The notes beneath the pieces were generated by a model. The model did not search any database and was not told the DNA's origin. It worked only from the letters and a program-made list of their open reading frames with translations. Below, piece after piece: positions 17,560 to 26,293 of a stretch of DNA of 64,000 bases; within the stretch, counting starts at the first letter, position 1, and the number at the start of each line of letters is the position of its first letter. A program made the position numbers and the translations under genes. Source of the stretch: UBA11612 sp965228575 (GTDB taxonomy: Bacteria > Pseudomonadota > Alphaproteobacteria > Rhodospirillales > Rhodospirillaceae); NCBI GenBank assembly GCA_965228575.1, contig CBDDHW010000061.1, positions 1 to 64,000 on the forward strand. Direction: 5' to 3'.

Positions 17560-18330
17560 TTAGATATCCACAGGTGTAAAAGGCGAGGACTGGGGCGGGC
17601 CTGCCGCAAAGAGCCAAATAGGCCGTTTTGCCTCGGGTCCAAAAGATGCATCGACTGAGGGTAGGGCGAGGAGGGAAGAAGAGGATGTTCCAAATCCGCT
17701 CTCCATTTTAAAACTCATGGCGTTATAGGCCGCTCCCTCGGTCTCGCTGGAGCCCAAAAGGCTTGTCCATGCCGCCCAGTTGTTTGCGTCTGGGTCGGGT
17801 GGGTCAGCAGCCTCGAAGCGCGGGAGGTAGGTTTTGACGCGCGTGTCGGTCGTATCGTTGCGATCGTAAGCCGTGAAGACAGACAGACCGTCGGGAATGG
17901 GTTGGACACTCACGTTTTGCCCCATCGAGGCGGCCTCTTCGGTTAGGGCCAACCACCATGCCGACGTATTGTCGGCGATAATCATATTGAAGGGCCGGTA
18001 AGCGTCGGGGTTAATGTCGGCTAAGGCGTCACTGGCTTCGGCCGCATCCGCATGATCAAGCGCTTCCAGCACCAGCTCGCCGCGGCTTCGCTTGTCAGGG
18101 GCAGGGCCCAAGGACCCGCGCCGGTTCAAAATGCATCCGACAACGCCGGCATCGTTAAGACCCATCCAGGTGCCTCCCGCCAGATCATCCCGCCCGGCGA
18201 TGACATCGGTTCGGTCGTCCCAATGGCGAGCCGGAGGTGTCCAGGGGCGGTCGAGCATTTCATCTCGATTGGCGCCCAGAATAACGGGCCATAGGTGATT
18301 TGGACGGCGGAGAATAACAACGGTGCACAT
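17560..18330 (-). CDS. NRDE family protein (TANGO2-like)
   Basis: 256 residues starting MCTVVILRRP with Cys2 and the family motif ANRDEMLDRP, followed by GGTWMGLNDAGVV and CILNRRG. The N-terminal Cys and fold recall Ntn hydrolases. Human TANGO2 is linked to heme or lipid handling, but the bacterial role is not established. It reads away from DUF1476 and ends about 110 bases before purC. Confidence 0.85.
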   Translation of the reverse strand: MCTVVILRRPNHLWPVILGANRDEMLDRPWTPPARHWDDRTDVIAGRDDLAGGTWMGLNDAGVVGCILNRRGSLGPAPDKRSRGELVLEALDHADAAEASDALADINPDAYRPFNMIIADNTSAWWLALTEEAASMGQNVSVQPIPDGLSVFTAYDRNDTTDTRVKTYLPRFEAADPPDPDANNWAAWTSLLGSSETEGAAYNAMSFKMESGFGTSSSSLLALPSVDASFGPEAKRPIWLFAAGPPQSSPFTPVDI

Positions 18331-18403
18331 GGCTACGACCAGCTAGATTTTGATATCGGGCCTCGAAATCGCAAACTAACGGTGTGCGGAGCCTCACGCC
18401 AGT

Positions 18404-18419
18404 TGCACCTCGAGGTGCA
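18404..18419. promoter_or_regulatory. Perfect 16-bp palindrome in the NRDE/DUF1476 intergenic region
   Basis: TGCACCTCGAGGTGCA lies midway between two divergent genes (start codons at 18330 and 18491). Perfect dyad symmetry in a divergent promoter region suggests a repressor or activator site. Confidence 0.4.
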
Positions 18420-18490
18420 CACCATTATATCAAGGTTTCAAACGCGGGCCTTTCGCGTTGTACCAACTCATAGGTTAAGCGGAGAGATCA

Positions 18491-18820
18491 ATGAACGAAG
18501 CGTTTCGGGAACGTGAAAAAGGGTTTGAGCGGAAATACCAGCTGGACCAGGATCAGCAGTTCCGGGCGCAGTCGCGGCGTGATCGCATCTTCGGGAAATG
18601 GGTTGGCGCTAAGCTTGGAATAACTGGCGCTGAACTGGAATCGTATGCCGTTGAGGTGGTGGATTCGAATTTTGAGAAGCCCGGCGACGAGGATATGCTG
18701 GATAAAGTGAAGGCCGACATTAAGGCCAAGCAGCTGGAGATTTCCGATAGCGAATTAAGATCGGCGTTGCTTGATGCTTACGGTGAAGCCGCGCGGCAAA
18801 TTGCCGAAGAAAGCAAATAG
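18491..18820 (+). CDS. DUF1476 protein, zeta-type inhibitor of the F1-ATPase
   Basis: 109 residues: FREREKGFERKYQLDQDQQFRAQSRRD followed by RIFGKWVGAKLG is diagnostic for DUF1476. In Paracoccus the homologous zeta subunit inserts its N-terminal helix into F1 and blocks ATP hydrolysis. The N-terminal basic/acidic helix is intact here. It is convergent with purB (24-base gap). Confidence 0.9.
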   Translation: MNEAFREREKGFERKYQLDQDQQFRAQSRRDRIFGKWVGAKLGITGAELESYAVEVVDSNFEKPGDEDMLDKVKADIKAKQLEISDSELRSALLDAYGEAARQIAEESK

Positions 18821-18844
18821 CGCGATTTTTTAGGCGCGCGGCAT

Positions 18845-20137
18845 TTAGCTGAAGACGCGCTTGAAAATCGTATCCACATGTTTGGTGTGGTAGCTCATAT
18901 CGAAGAGCTCGGCCAATTCATCGTCCTTTAAATGCTTCATCACCTCTTGGTCTTTTGAGAGGTGATCTTGTAATTGGCCGCCTTCGTTCCAGACTTTCAT
19001 CGCATTGCGCTGAACAATTAGGTATGCATCCTCGCGGCTTGCACCCGCTTGGGTAAGAGCAAGCAAGACCCGTTGGGAGAATATGAGACCGCCCATCAAG
19101 TTGAGATTTTTCTCGGCGGCGTCAGGGTACACAACCAGTTTATCGATGACGCCGGTCAGCCGTGCCAGAGCAAAATCCAATGTAATGGTTGCATCCGGCC
19201 CGATGTAACGTTCAACGGACGAGTGCGAAATATCGCGTTCGTGCCACAGCGCAACGTTCTCCAGAGCCGGTGTCACGTACCCGCGCACGACCCGCGCGAG
19301 GCCGGTTAAATTCTCGGTCAAAATAGGATTGCGCTTGTGCGGCATGGCCGACGAGCCCTTCTGTCCCGCGGAGAAATACTCTTCCGCTTCGCGGACCTCG
19401 GTGCGCTGCAAGTGGCGAATTTCAGTAGCCACGCGTTCAATTGAGCTCGCAATCACGCCCAAGGCGGCGAAGAAATGTGCATGGCGGTCGCGGGGTATTA
19501 CCTGGGTGGAAATCGGCTCAACGGTTAGTCCCATTTGTGCTGCGACATGGGCTTCGACCGACGGATCTATGTTCGCGAAGGTTCCGACGGCACCTGAAAT
19601 ATTGCAGGTCGCGATATCTTTGCGCGCAGCATCCAGACGCTGCTTGTTGCGCGCGAATTCGGCGTAAAAGCTCGCGAACTTCAGACCAATCGTGACGGGC
19701 TCGGCATGAATGCCATGGCTGCGGCCCATGGCGACGGTCATCTTGTGTTCCTCCGCGCGGCGCTTGAGAGCGGCCAGGAGATCGTCAATATCTTTGAGCA
19801 GAATGTCGGCTGCTTGCGTGAGTTGCACCGATAGGCAGGTGTCCAGGACGTCGGAGGACGTCATCCCTTGGTGCACAAACCGCGCGTCCGGGCCGACGTG
19901 CTCGGCGAGGTTGGTCAGAAAGGCGATGACGTCGTGCTTGGTTTCCGCCTCAATCTCGTCAATCCGGGCAATGTCCCACTTGCCCTTTTCCCATACGGTT
20001 TTGGCGGCGCTTGCCGGAATGACTCCCAATTTCGCCTGTGCGTCGCACGCGTGGGCCTCAATCTCGAACCAAATGCGGAATTTGTTCTCCGGCTCCCATA
20101 TTTTGGCCATCTCGGGCCGGGCATAGCGCGGAATCAT
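18845..20137 (-). CDS. purB: Adenylosuccinate lyase
   Basis: It cleaves SAICAR and adenylosuccinate in purine synthesis. 430 residues, MIPRYARPEMAKIW at the start, GMTSSDVLDTCLSVQL, MGRSHGIHAEP (catalytic His) and the signature GSSAMPHKRNPI with the catalytic Ser loop. It is transcribed alone, near but apart from the purC operon. Confidence 0.96.
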   Translation of the reverse strand: MIPRYARPEMAKIWEPENKFRIWFEIEAHACDAQAKLGVIPASAAKTVWEKGKWDIARIDEIEAETKHDVIAFLTNLAEHVGPDARFVHQGMTSSDVLDTCLSVQLTQAADILLKDIDDLLAALKRRAEEHKMTVAMGRSHGIHAEPVTIGLKFASFYAEFARNKQRLDAARKDIATCNISGAVGTFANIDPSVEAHVAAQMGLTVEPISTQVIPRDRHAHFFAALGVIASSIERVATEIRHLQRTEVREAEEYFSAGQKGSSAMPHKRNPILTENLTGLARVVRGYVTPALENVALWHERDISHSSVERYIGPDATITLDFALARLTGVIDKLVVYPDAAEKNLNLMGGLIFSQRVLLALTQAGASREDAYLIVQRNAMKVWNEGGQLQDHLSKDQEVMKHLKDDELAELFDMSYHTKHVDTIFKRVFS

Positions 20138-20479
20138 TGGTGAAATCCTAAATCGAGGGTCATGCAGAATGTATAGGAGGCTACCCTCCTAAATACAACT
20201 GGAACTCAGGGCTGTCAGCGCTTCAGAGCCCATAAATATCAATGTGATAGCCATTCACAATTGGCAGCGCATGCCGACACTGTACAAACTTGTGTTGTAA
20301 GATCATTTAGTAGCGAAAAGTACGATCTTATAGCGAGTTTAAGTTTGTCCTGCGCAGGGCAAAAATTAATATTCATTATTTTTCAATAGGTTATGTGAAT
20401 CCCAACTCTGGCACGGGGCTTGCTGATATGTGGCGTGTAGCAAGCGCGATCAGCGCATATAGTCTGGGAGAATAAAAAA
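20138..20479. other. 342-base intergenic region with a spaced inverted repeat
   Basis: The region separates divergent purB and the bactofilin-like gene and is AT-rich. TAAGATC (20298-20304) and GATCTTA (20324-20330) form an inverted repeat with a 19-base spacer, a possible operator. Nothing else recognisable; a short leftward open frame at its right edge overlaps the next gene and looks like a shadow. Confidence 0.4.
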
Positions 20480-21835
20480 ATGGCGGACCAATTCGATTTC
20501 TCGATGAGCTTGGTTTTGATAGCGATGTTAGGAACGGTCGTGATCTTCATCATGTCACTTATGGAAAATTTGTCGGGTCGAGTGGCGCGTAGTGTCGCCG
20601 CTGTATTGTTGGCAGTTGTTGTTCTGCAGACCGCGCCAAGCATTGCCCAAGATCAAGCCGGCGATGAAGCCGCGGCGGTGGCTGAAGCGATCGCAGACCT
20701 GGATGCCGTAGACGAGTCCTACTCTGGGCGTGATTGGTCGGGACGCGACCGCGATCGCACGGTTCACTTTGCAACATCATCGGGTTTGCACCTCTATGCA
20801 GGAGGTGAGGTCGAGGTGAGTGAACCTGCTGACGAGCTTTTTGCAGCAGGTGGGGAGGTCGATATTGACTCCATTGTGAGTTCCGCAATTACGGTGGTTG
20901 GTGGTGACGTTTCTGTGAAGGACGTAACTACAGACCGCGCAATCATTTCGGGTGGAAATCTCGAAATCAGTGGAGCGATCAACAAAAACCTCATCGCCGC
21001 GGGCGGCCGACTAGATGTCGAAAACGACACCCAAGTCGCCGGTGATGTCGTTCTTGCCGGGGGTGACGTGAGTTTTGAGGGTGATATCGGCGGAGACTTT
21101 ATAGCGGTCGGCGGAGAAGTCGAGCTTTCGGGGGCTGTCGGTGGAAACGCCAATATTCGCGCCTCAAAAATTGATCTCGCTCCAGGTACAACGGTGGCCG
21201 GAAGTTTGACGTACAGCAGTCCTAGGGAACTGACATTGGGTCCCGAGGTAACTGTTGAAGGAGTTATTACGCGTGAGGCGTGGCGCGGAGATGATAATGA
21301 GTTTTTCGAGGAAATGGGCTTTGGCAAAATCATTGCTATTGCGCTCACGGCGATGGCGGCCACTTTAGCAGCGTTGTTTGTGTTCGCTGCGGTTCTAATG
21401 GCTATTTTCTCAACTCATTTCGATAGAGCAAACGGCGTAATGAAGACCCAACCTTTGCAAAGTTTTGGTCTTGGTGTTTTGCTCGCTATCGGCTTGCCTA
21501 CGTCGGCCGTTATTTTATTCGTAACGATCATTGGTATCCCGCTTGGACTGTTTGCTATTGCCGCTTTTGCCGTTCTATTTGGGCTGGGTGTAATCGTTGT
21601 TGCCTATTGGGCCGGTTTGAAATTGCGCGGCTTAACTAAAGCGAGCGATGACGTTCCAAAAATTTGGCCGCGTCTAGGTTGGATGCTTGCCGGACTGGTT
21701 GTTTTCGGGGTTGTGGGATTGATCCCCGTTCTCGGTAACTTGGTCCAATTCCTGGCCATCGTTACGGGCCTCGGCGCGTTCGTCATCGCGATGTGGGGGC
21801 GCGGAACACGACCAGCCGAAGCTGCCGCTGCCTAA
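20480..21835 (+). CDS. Membrane protein with bactofilin-like beta-repeats
   Basis: 451 residues. A hydrophobic N-terminus with two segments (about 9-27 and 36-54, the latter resembling a signal peptide ending at SIAQ) is followed by about 170 residues of short glycine-rich beta repeats (AGGEVEV, VGGDVSV, SGGNLEI, AAGGRLDV, LAGGDVSF, VGGEVELSG), as in polymer-forming cytoskeletal (bactofilin) beta-helices. Four or so hydrophobic segments end the protein. The likely topology is a periplasmic helix anchored in the inner membrane. GGGAG lies 10 bases before ATG 20480; a later start at 20561 would leave one N-terminal segment. Function unknown. Confidence 0.75.
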   Translation: MADQFDFSMSLVLIAMLGTVVIFIMSLMENLSGRVARSVAAVLLAVVVLQTAPSIAQDQAGDEAAAVAEAIADLDAVDESYSGRDWSGRDRDRTVHFATSSGLHLYAGGEVEVSEPADELFAAGGEVDIDSIVSSAITVVGGDVSVKDVTTDRAIISGGNLEISGAINKNLIAAGGRLDVENDTQVAGDVVLAGGDVSFEGDIGGDFIAVGGEVELSGAVGGNANIRASKIDLAPGTTVAGSLTYSSPRELTLGPEVTVEGVITREAWRGDDNEFFEEMGFGKIIAIALTAMAATLAALFVFAAVLMAIFSTHFDRANGVMKTQPLQSFGLGVLLAIGLPTSAVILFVTIIGIPLGLFAIAAFAVLFGLGVIVVAYWAGLKLRGLTKASDDVPKIWPRLGWMLAGLVVFGVVGLIPVLGNLVQFLAIVTGLGAFVIAMWGRGTRPAEAAAA

Positions 21836-21859
21836 AAAAACAGAACTTTTCTGGACGCG

Positions 21860-21885
21860 GGGCCGGTTTGAATTCAAACCGGCCC
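21860..21885. terminator. Perfect 26-bp palindrome after the bactofilin-like gene
   Basis: GGGCCGGTTTG-AATT-CAAACCGGCCC is fully self-complementary and lies 25 bases after a + strand stop. It can form a strong hairpin but has no T-run, so it may be a terminator of weak type or a protein site. Confidence 0.5.
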
Positions 21886-21967
21886 TTCGCGCGAGACCAG
21901 CCTCAAGCACGTATTGGGGCTGTTGCGCCGCCTCTTGATGGAGGAAAAGTAAGCTCTGTAGTTGTGC

Positions 21968-22246
21968 CTACTGATTGGATTTTTTTGACTCGTGGTTCTG
22001 AGGAGGCGCAGGGCCCGCGCGCATATTCTCCGGTGGATCGAAATCTAGTAAAACTAAAAGACGAGCCCACAGCTTTTCAAAAAGCATCATGAGTAACGCG
22101 AGGACAAGCAGAACAGGCATCAAGAAGGCTCCGACCAGATAGTCACGCGGACGAATCCGGATCGTTGGCGCTGTTTTCAATATCGAGCGCGTTAGGAAGA
22201 TGCCCAACAAGAGATACGCCGATACTCCAATCAACAGATAGTTCAT
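21968..22246 (-). CDS. Small membrane protein, unknown
   Basis: 92 residues with two hydrophobic segments (about 4-20 and 36-62) and a charged C-terminal tail rich in Pro, Glu and Lys. The sequence between them (APTIRIRPRDYLVGAF) is polar. No family recognised. It is alone on the minus strand between two + strand genes. Confidence 0.55.
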   Translation of the reverse strand: MNYLLIGVSAYLLLGIFLTRSILKTAPTIRIRPRDYLVGAFLMPVLLVLALLMMLFEKLWARLLVLLDFDPPENMRAGPAPPQNHESKKSNQ

Positions 22247-22427
22247 GTAAACAAAAACCCGCGATGGGCGCGTGAAAACTTATGCACCGCCTTACCTTTC
22301 AACGACTCTCGAAATACTTTTGATGCGCTCGAAAATGCAAACGCCAGATAAACCCCAATTCTATCACTCGCGCTCTTGCTACTCCACGTGTAGCTTAAGG
22401 CCTGGATAAGGATGGGAGTAAGCGCCT

Positions 22428-23903
22428 GTGAGCGATACCGAGAACTTACCTAAGGCACCTGAGGTTAAGCTATGGGAAGCGTTAATCCCCATCTTATTAC
22501 TAATACTCCTATTGGCCGGGGCCGTTGCATCGTTTGGTGACGAAACGACTGGCGGCCCGGCGCAGATAGCGCTCATCGTCTGTGGGATGGTTGCCGCTGC
22601 CCTCGGAATACGCAAAGGCGTAACTTGGGCAAGTCTTGAAAAGGCTGTAGTGCAGTCAATTAGCCGTTCAGCCATCGCAATTCTAATACTGTTGTCTGTA
22701 GGTGCGTTGATCGGTGTGTGGATGGCCGCCGGCATTATTCCGACAATCATCTACTATGGATCGTTAGTTCTTGCGCCCTCAATTTTTTATGTCGCGACCT
22801 TATGCGTTTGTGCGATCGTTTCGATTGCCATCGGCAGCTCCTGGACAACGGCTGGGACTCTAGGCATTGCTCTCATTAGCATTGCCAGCGCCATGGGTTT
22901 GTCTGTCGAAGTTGCAGCGGGGGCAATAATATCCGGTGCATATTTTGGCGATAAATTGTCGCCTTTGTCCGATACGACAAACCTAGCCTCGGGCCTAACC
23001 GGCACAGATTTGTTTGATCACATCGGTTTCCTTCTCTGGACAACAATTCCTGCATTCCTCATCGCGATTTTATTTTTCTCTATCGTGACGTTTTCTATGG
23101 ACGTCGCGGCGGCGATGTCGCGGATCGACGATCTGCAAACCACGATCACCGGAATATTTTCAATCCATCCCATATTGTTCTTGCCGCTTTTGGCGATGTT
23201 TTTGTTAGGGGTGAAGCGCGTTCCCGCTTTTGTCGCAATCTTTATCTCAACTTTGATCGGCGCATTTCTGGGTGGATTGGTGCAAAGTTTCAATATCGAT
23301 CCAAACGATCATTCCGGCATCGTGAATCACATCCAAACCTATTGGTTGGCGGCGGCGTTTGGATATGAAGCCAGTAGCGGAGATGCAGTTCTTGACGATC
23401 TGCTTTCTGGCGGCGGTATGGGAAGTATGTTGACCACCGTTTGGCTAATTGTTAGCGCGATGTTTTTTAGCGGTATGATGGAGCGAACCGGGATGCTCCA
23501 ACGTATTCTTGTCTCGCTGCTCTTACTATTTAGAAAAGATGGGTCTTTGATCGCGGGCGCGGGAATGACCGCTTTCGCAACTAACGCCATTGCCTCTGAT
23601 CAATATCTTTCCATCGTATTGAACAGCCGTATGTACGCAGCTGAGTTTAAGAAGCGGGGACTGGACCCGGTCAACCTATCGCGCGCGCTTGAGGATTCAG
23701 GGACGGTGACTTCACCACTTGTGCCGTGGAATACGTGCGGGGCCTTTATGGCGGGAACTCTCGGTGTGCCGACTTTAGCGTACTTGCCATATTGTATATT
23801 TAATCTAGTGAGTCCGCTCGTGGCACTGTTGTATGCCGCAACCGGTTTCAAGATACGAAGATTAAGAATGGAAGCCGTTGTTTCGCAAAGAACTGCAGTT
23901 TGA
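22428..23903 (+). CDS. nhaC: NhaC-type Na+/H+ antiporter
   Basis: 491 residues, about 11-12 membrane segments, GTG start preceded by GGGAG. Family features: IGSSWTTAGTLG, SGAYFGDKLSPLSDTTNLAS (a polar transport motif) and SGTVTSPLVPWNTCGAFMAGTLGVP. It exchanges sodium for protons across the inner membrane, which suits a saline habitat. The end is 9 bases from the convergent radC. Confidence 0.92.
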   Translation: MSDTENLPKAPEVKLWEALIPILLLILLLAGAVASFGDETTGGPAQIALIVCGMVAAALGIRKGVTWASLEKAVVQSISRSAIAILILLSVGALIGVWMAAGIIPTIIYYGSLVLAPSIFYVATLCVCAIVSIAIGSSWTTAGTLGIALISIASAMGLSVEVAAGAIISGAYFGDKLSPLSDTTNLASGLTGTDLFDHIGFLLWTTIPAFLIAILFFSIVTFSMDVAAAMSRIDDLQTTITGIFSIHPILFLPLLAMFLLGVKRVPAFVAIFISTLIGAFLGGLVQSFNIDPNDHSGIVNHIQTYWLAAAFGYEASSGDAVLDDLLSGGGMGSMLTTVWLIVSAMFFSGMMERTGMLQRILVSLLLLFRKDGSLIAGAGMTAFATNAIASDQYLSIVLNSRMYAAEFKKRGLDPVNLSRALEDSGTVTSPLVPWNTCGAFMAGTLGVPTLAYLPYCIFNLVSPLVALLYAATGFKIRRLRMEAVVSQRTAV

Positions 23904-23912
23904 GAGCAAGGC

Positions 23913-24671
23913 TCAAAGTAAGCCCTGGCTCTTAAAGCTCGTATGCCCACCCCGCGCGACGATGAGGTGGTCGTGCAACGTTACGCCCACAGCGGTTGCG
24001 GCGTCTTTTACTTTGCGCGTCATGTCAATATCCGCGCGTGATGGCGTGGGGTCGCCTGAAGGGTGATTATGAACCATCACCAATGCACTGGCGTTGAGAT
24101 CAAGTGCCCGTTTAACTACTTCGCGTGGATAAACCGGGGTGTGGTCTACGGTTCCTTTTTGTTGGGCTTCGTCGGCGATGAGTTTATTTTTGCGGTCGAG
24201 GTAGAGAACGCGAAATTGTTCGGTTGAACCGTAAGCCATTTGCGCCGTGCAATAGTCAACGAGAGCCTGCCAGGACGAAATAGTGGGCGCGTCGCGCATC
24301 TTGGTTTGCAGGAGACGTAACGCTGAGGCTTGGGCGGCTTTAAGGGCCACGACGCCGGCATCTCCCATGCCTTTTACCGCTTTGAGCTTCTCCGGATCTG
24401 CCGAGATCACTTCTCCAAACGACCCAAATTGTCGAAGGAGGTCCTTAGCAATCGGTTTGGTGTCGCGACGGGGAAGGGCTGCGAACAACATCAACTCGAG
24501 AAGTTCATAGTCCTGCAAGCTATCGCTACCCGATTGGAGAAAACGCTCTCGCAACCGTTTGCGGTGACCTAGGTAATCGGGATTGGGTTTTGCAGATGAG
24601 CCAGCAGATTGAGTGCTCTCGTCCGGCGTGAGTTCGGGAAGATTTGGGTCCCGTAAGCCGGGTTTACCCAT
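23913..24671 (-). CDS. radC: RadC family JAB/MPN domain protein
   Basis: 252 residues. N-terminal helix-hairpin-helix region (KAVKGMGDAGVVALKAAQASAL) and a C-terminal JAB metalloprotease-like fold with VHNHPSGDPTPSRADIDMT (HxH-x7-SxxD). The repair role of RadC is doubted and the activity is unproven. ATG 24671 follows the map stop by 4 bases; a TTG at 24692 would overlap map. Probably co-transcribed with map. Confidence 0.9.
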   Translation of the reverse strand: MGKPGLRDPNLPELTPDESTQSAGSSAKPNPDYLGHRKRLRERFLQSGSDSLQDYELLELMLFAALPRRDTKPIAKDLLRQFGSFGEVISADPEKLKAVKGMGDAGVVALKAAQASALRLLQTKMRDAPTISSWQALVDYCTAQMAYGSTEQFRVLYLDRKNKLIADEAQQKGTVDHTPVYPREVVKRALDLNASALVMVHNHPSGDPTPSRADIDMTRKVKDAATAVGVTLHDHLIVARGGHTSFKSQGLL

Positions 24672-24675
24672 GGCG

Positions 24676-25515
24676 TCAGGCGGTCTCGCCAACGTCCGTT
24701 CCGTAGGGGGGGCACGTATATCCCTTGGGCGAGAGCGTAAAAATCTCCACGCCGGTTTCCGTCACCCCAACGGTATGTTCGAACTGTGCGGAAAGCGATT
24801 TGTCGCGAGTTACTGCTGTCCATCCGTCGTCGAGAATTTTTGTATCAGGGCGACCGGCATTAATCATGGGCTCAATTGTGAAGATCATGCCGGGTTCCAA
24901 CATCAAACCTTCGCCCGGCTCACCAAAGTGCATCACGTTTGGAGGTTGGTGAAACACACGCCCAATTCCGTGACCGCAGAAATCGCGAACAATGGAATAC
25001 CGCTGTCCTTCCGCATAACTTTGAATGGCGTGGCCAATGTCGCCTAAGGTCGCGCCAGGTTTCACGGCTGCAATGCCGCGCATCATTGACTCGTATGTCA
25101 CTTCCACGAGCCGGCGCGCCTTTATTTTGACGTCCCCAACCAAGAACATCCGACTGGAATCTCCGTACCACCCGTTCACGATCGGGGAAATGTCGATATT
25201 GATGATGTCGCCGTCCTTTAAGACTCGGTCGCCAGGAATGCCGTGGCAAACGACGTGATTGATGGACGTGCAAATTGATTTGGGATACCCGCGGTAATTC
25301 AAAGGGCCCGGAGTGGCATCATGTGCCGTATGATAACCGTGGCAGAGTCTGTCTAACTCGCCGGTCGTAATTCCGGGTTTCACATACGGCGTAATGAAAT
25401 CAAGAATTTCGGCGGTGAAACGACCAGACACGCGCATTGCAGCGAAGGCATCTGGTCCGTGGATTTCAATGCCTGAGGGACGTTTTAAAGCGGCTTCGCG
25501 CATATCTAGGTTCAT
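24676..25515 (-). CDS. map: Type I methionine aminopeptidase
   Basis: It removes N-terminal Met from new proteins. 279 residues; metal ligands visible as DISPIVNGWYGDSSRMF (two Asp), FCGHGIGRVFHQPPNV (His), FTIEPMI (Glu) and QFEHTVGVTE (Glu). It is followed directly by radC, and sfsA lies 46 bases upstream on the same strand. Confidence 0.96.
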   Translation of the reverse strand: MNLDMREAALKRPSGIEIHGPDAFAAMRVSGRFTAEILDFITPYVKPGITTGELDRLCHGYHTAHDATPGPLNYRGYPKSICTSINHVVCHGIPGDRVLKDGDIINIDISPIVNGWYGDSSRMFLVGDVKIKARRLVEVTYESMMRGIAAVKPGATLGDIGHAIQSYAEGQRYSIVRDFCGHGIGRVFHQPPNVMHFGEPGEGLMLEPGMIFTIEPMINAGRPDTKILDDGWTAVTRDKSLSAQFEHTVGVTETGVEIFTLSPKGYTCPPYGTDVGETA

Positions 25516-25561
25516 TTCTACTTCGGTTATTTCGGCTGTGGAAATTTTAAAGCTTTATCCG

Positions 25562-26278
25562 TCAATTTGGTAAATTCAATCTCAACGGACCCGCGATGGT
25601 TACCGCATTCGGGCTGACCTCACAACCATAGCAAATGGCTTCTACCCCCGCTGAGAGGGCGGTTTTTAGCTCTTTTGCGTAGGCGGGGTCTATGTCCGCG
25701 GCAATTGAAAAGTTTTTACAATCGCCACGCTGGACCAAATAAACCATGACCGCGCGCGCCCCTTGCTTGACCATATCGGTCATTTCGACCAGGTGTTTGG
25801 TGCCGCGGGCGGTGACCGAGTCGGGAAATTCGGCAGGATCTTTCGGGCCGTCACCGCGTTTCATGGTGACGTTTTTGACTTCTACGTAGCACGGAGGTTT
25901 CCCATCGTTTTCTAGGAGAATATCGATCCGCGAGTTTTTTCCGTATTTTTGTTCTCGCTTAAGAGATGAGTACCCTTTGAGTTCTTTGATTGCCCCGCTA
26001 GAGATTGCCTCTGCGACGATCTGATTGGGGTGCGCGGTGTTAATTCCCACCATTGCGCCCTTCGCTTCAACAATTTCCCAAGTGTACTTGAGTTTTCTGG
26101 CCGGGTTGGTTGCGGGCGATAGCCACACCCGAGAGCCAGGTTCATTCACGGACAACATCGACCCTGGGTTAGCGCAGTGGGCAACAACAATTTCGCCAGA
26201 CTTCAACCTCACATCTGTTAGAAACCGCTTGTACCGTTTGATCAACTCGCCTTCGATGAGTGGGGTGTCAAATTTCAT
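25562..26278 (-). CDS. sfsA: SfsA family protein (sugar fermentation stimulation)
   Basis: 238 residues with KRYKRFLTDV, VAHCANPGSM, the nuclease-like core RIDILLE and CYVEVKNVTM, and FPDSVTARGTKHL. SfsA combines an OB-like and a PD-(D/E)xK-like domain; its cellular role is unclear. It lies upstream of map on the same strand and 15 bases after the methyltransferase gene. Confidence 0.93.
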   Translation of the reverse strand: MKFDTPLIEGELIKRYKRFLTDVRLKSGEIVVAHCANPGSMLSVNEPGSRVWLSPATNPARKLKYTWEIVEAKGAMVGINTAHPNQIVAEAISSGAIKELKGYSSLKREQKYGKNSRIDILLENDGKPPCYVEVKNVTMKRGDGPKDPAEFPDSVTARGTKHLVEMTDMVKQGARAVMVYLVQRGDCKNFSIAADIDPAYAKELKTALSAGVEAICYGCEVSPNAVTIAGPLRLNLPN

Positions 26279-26293
26279 GACAATTTGATCTCG

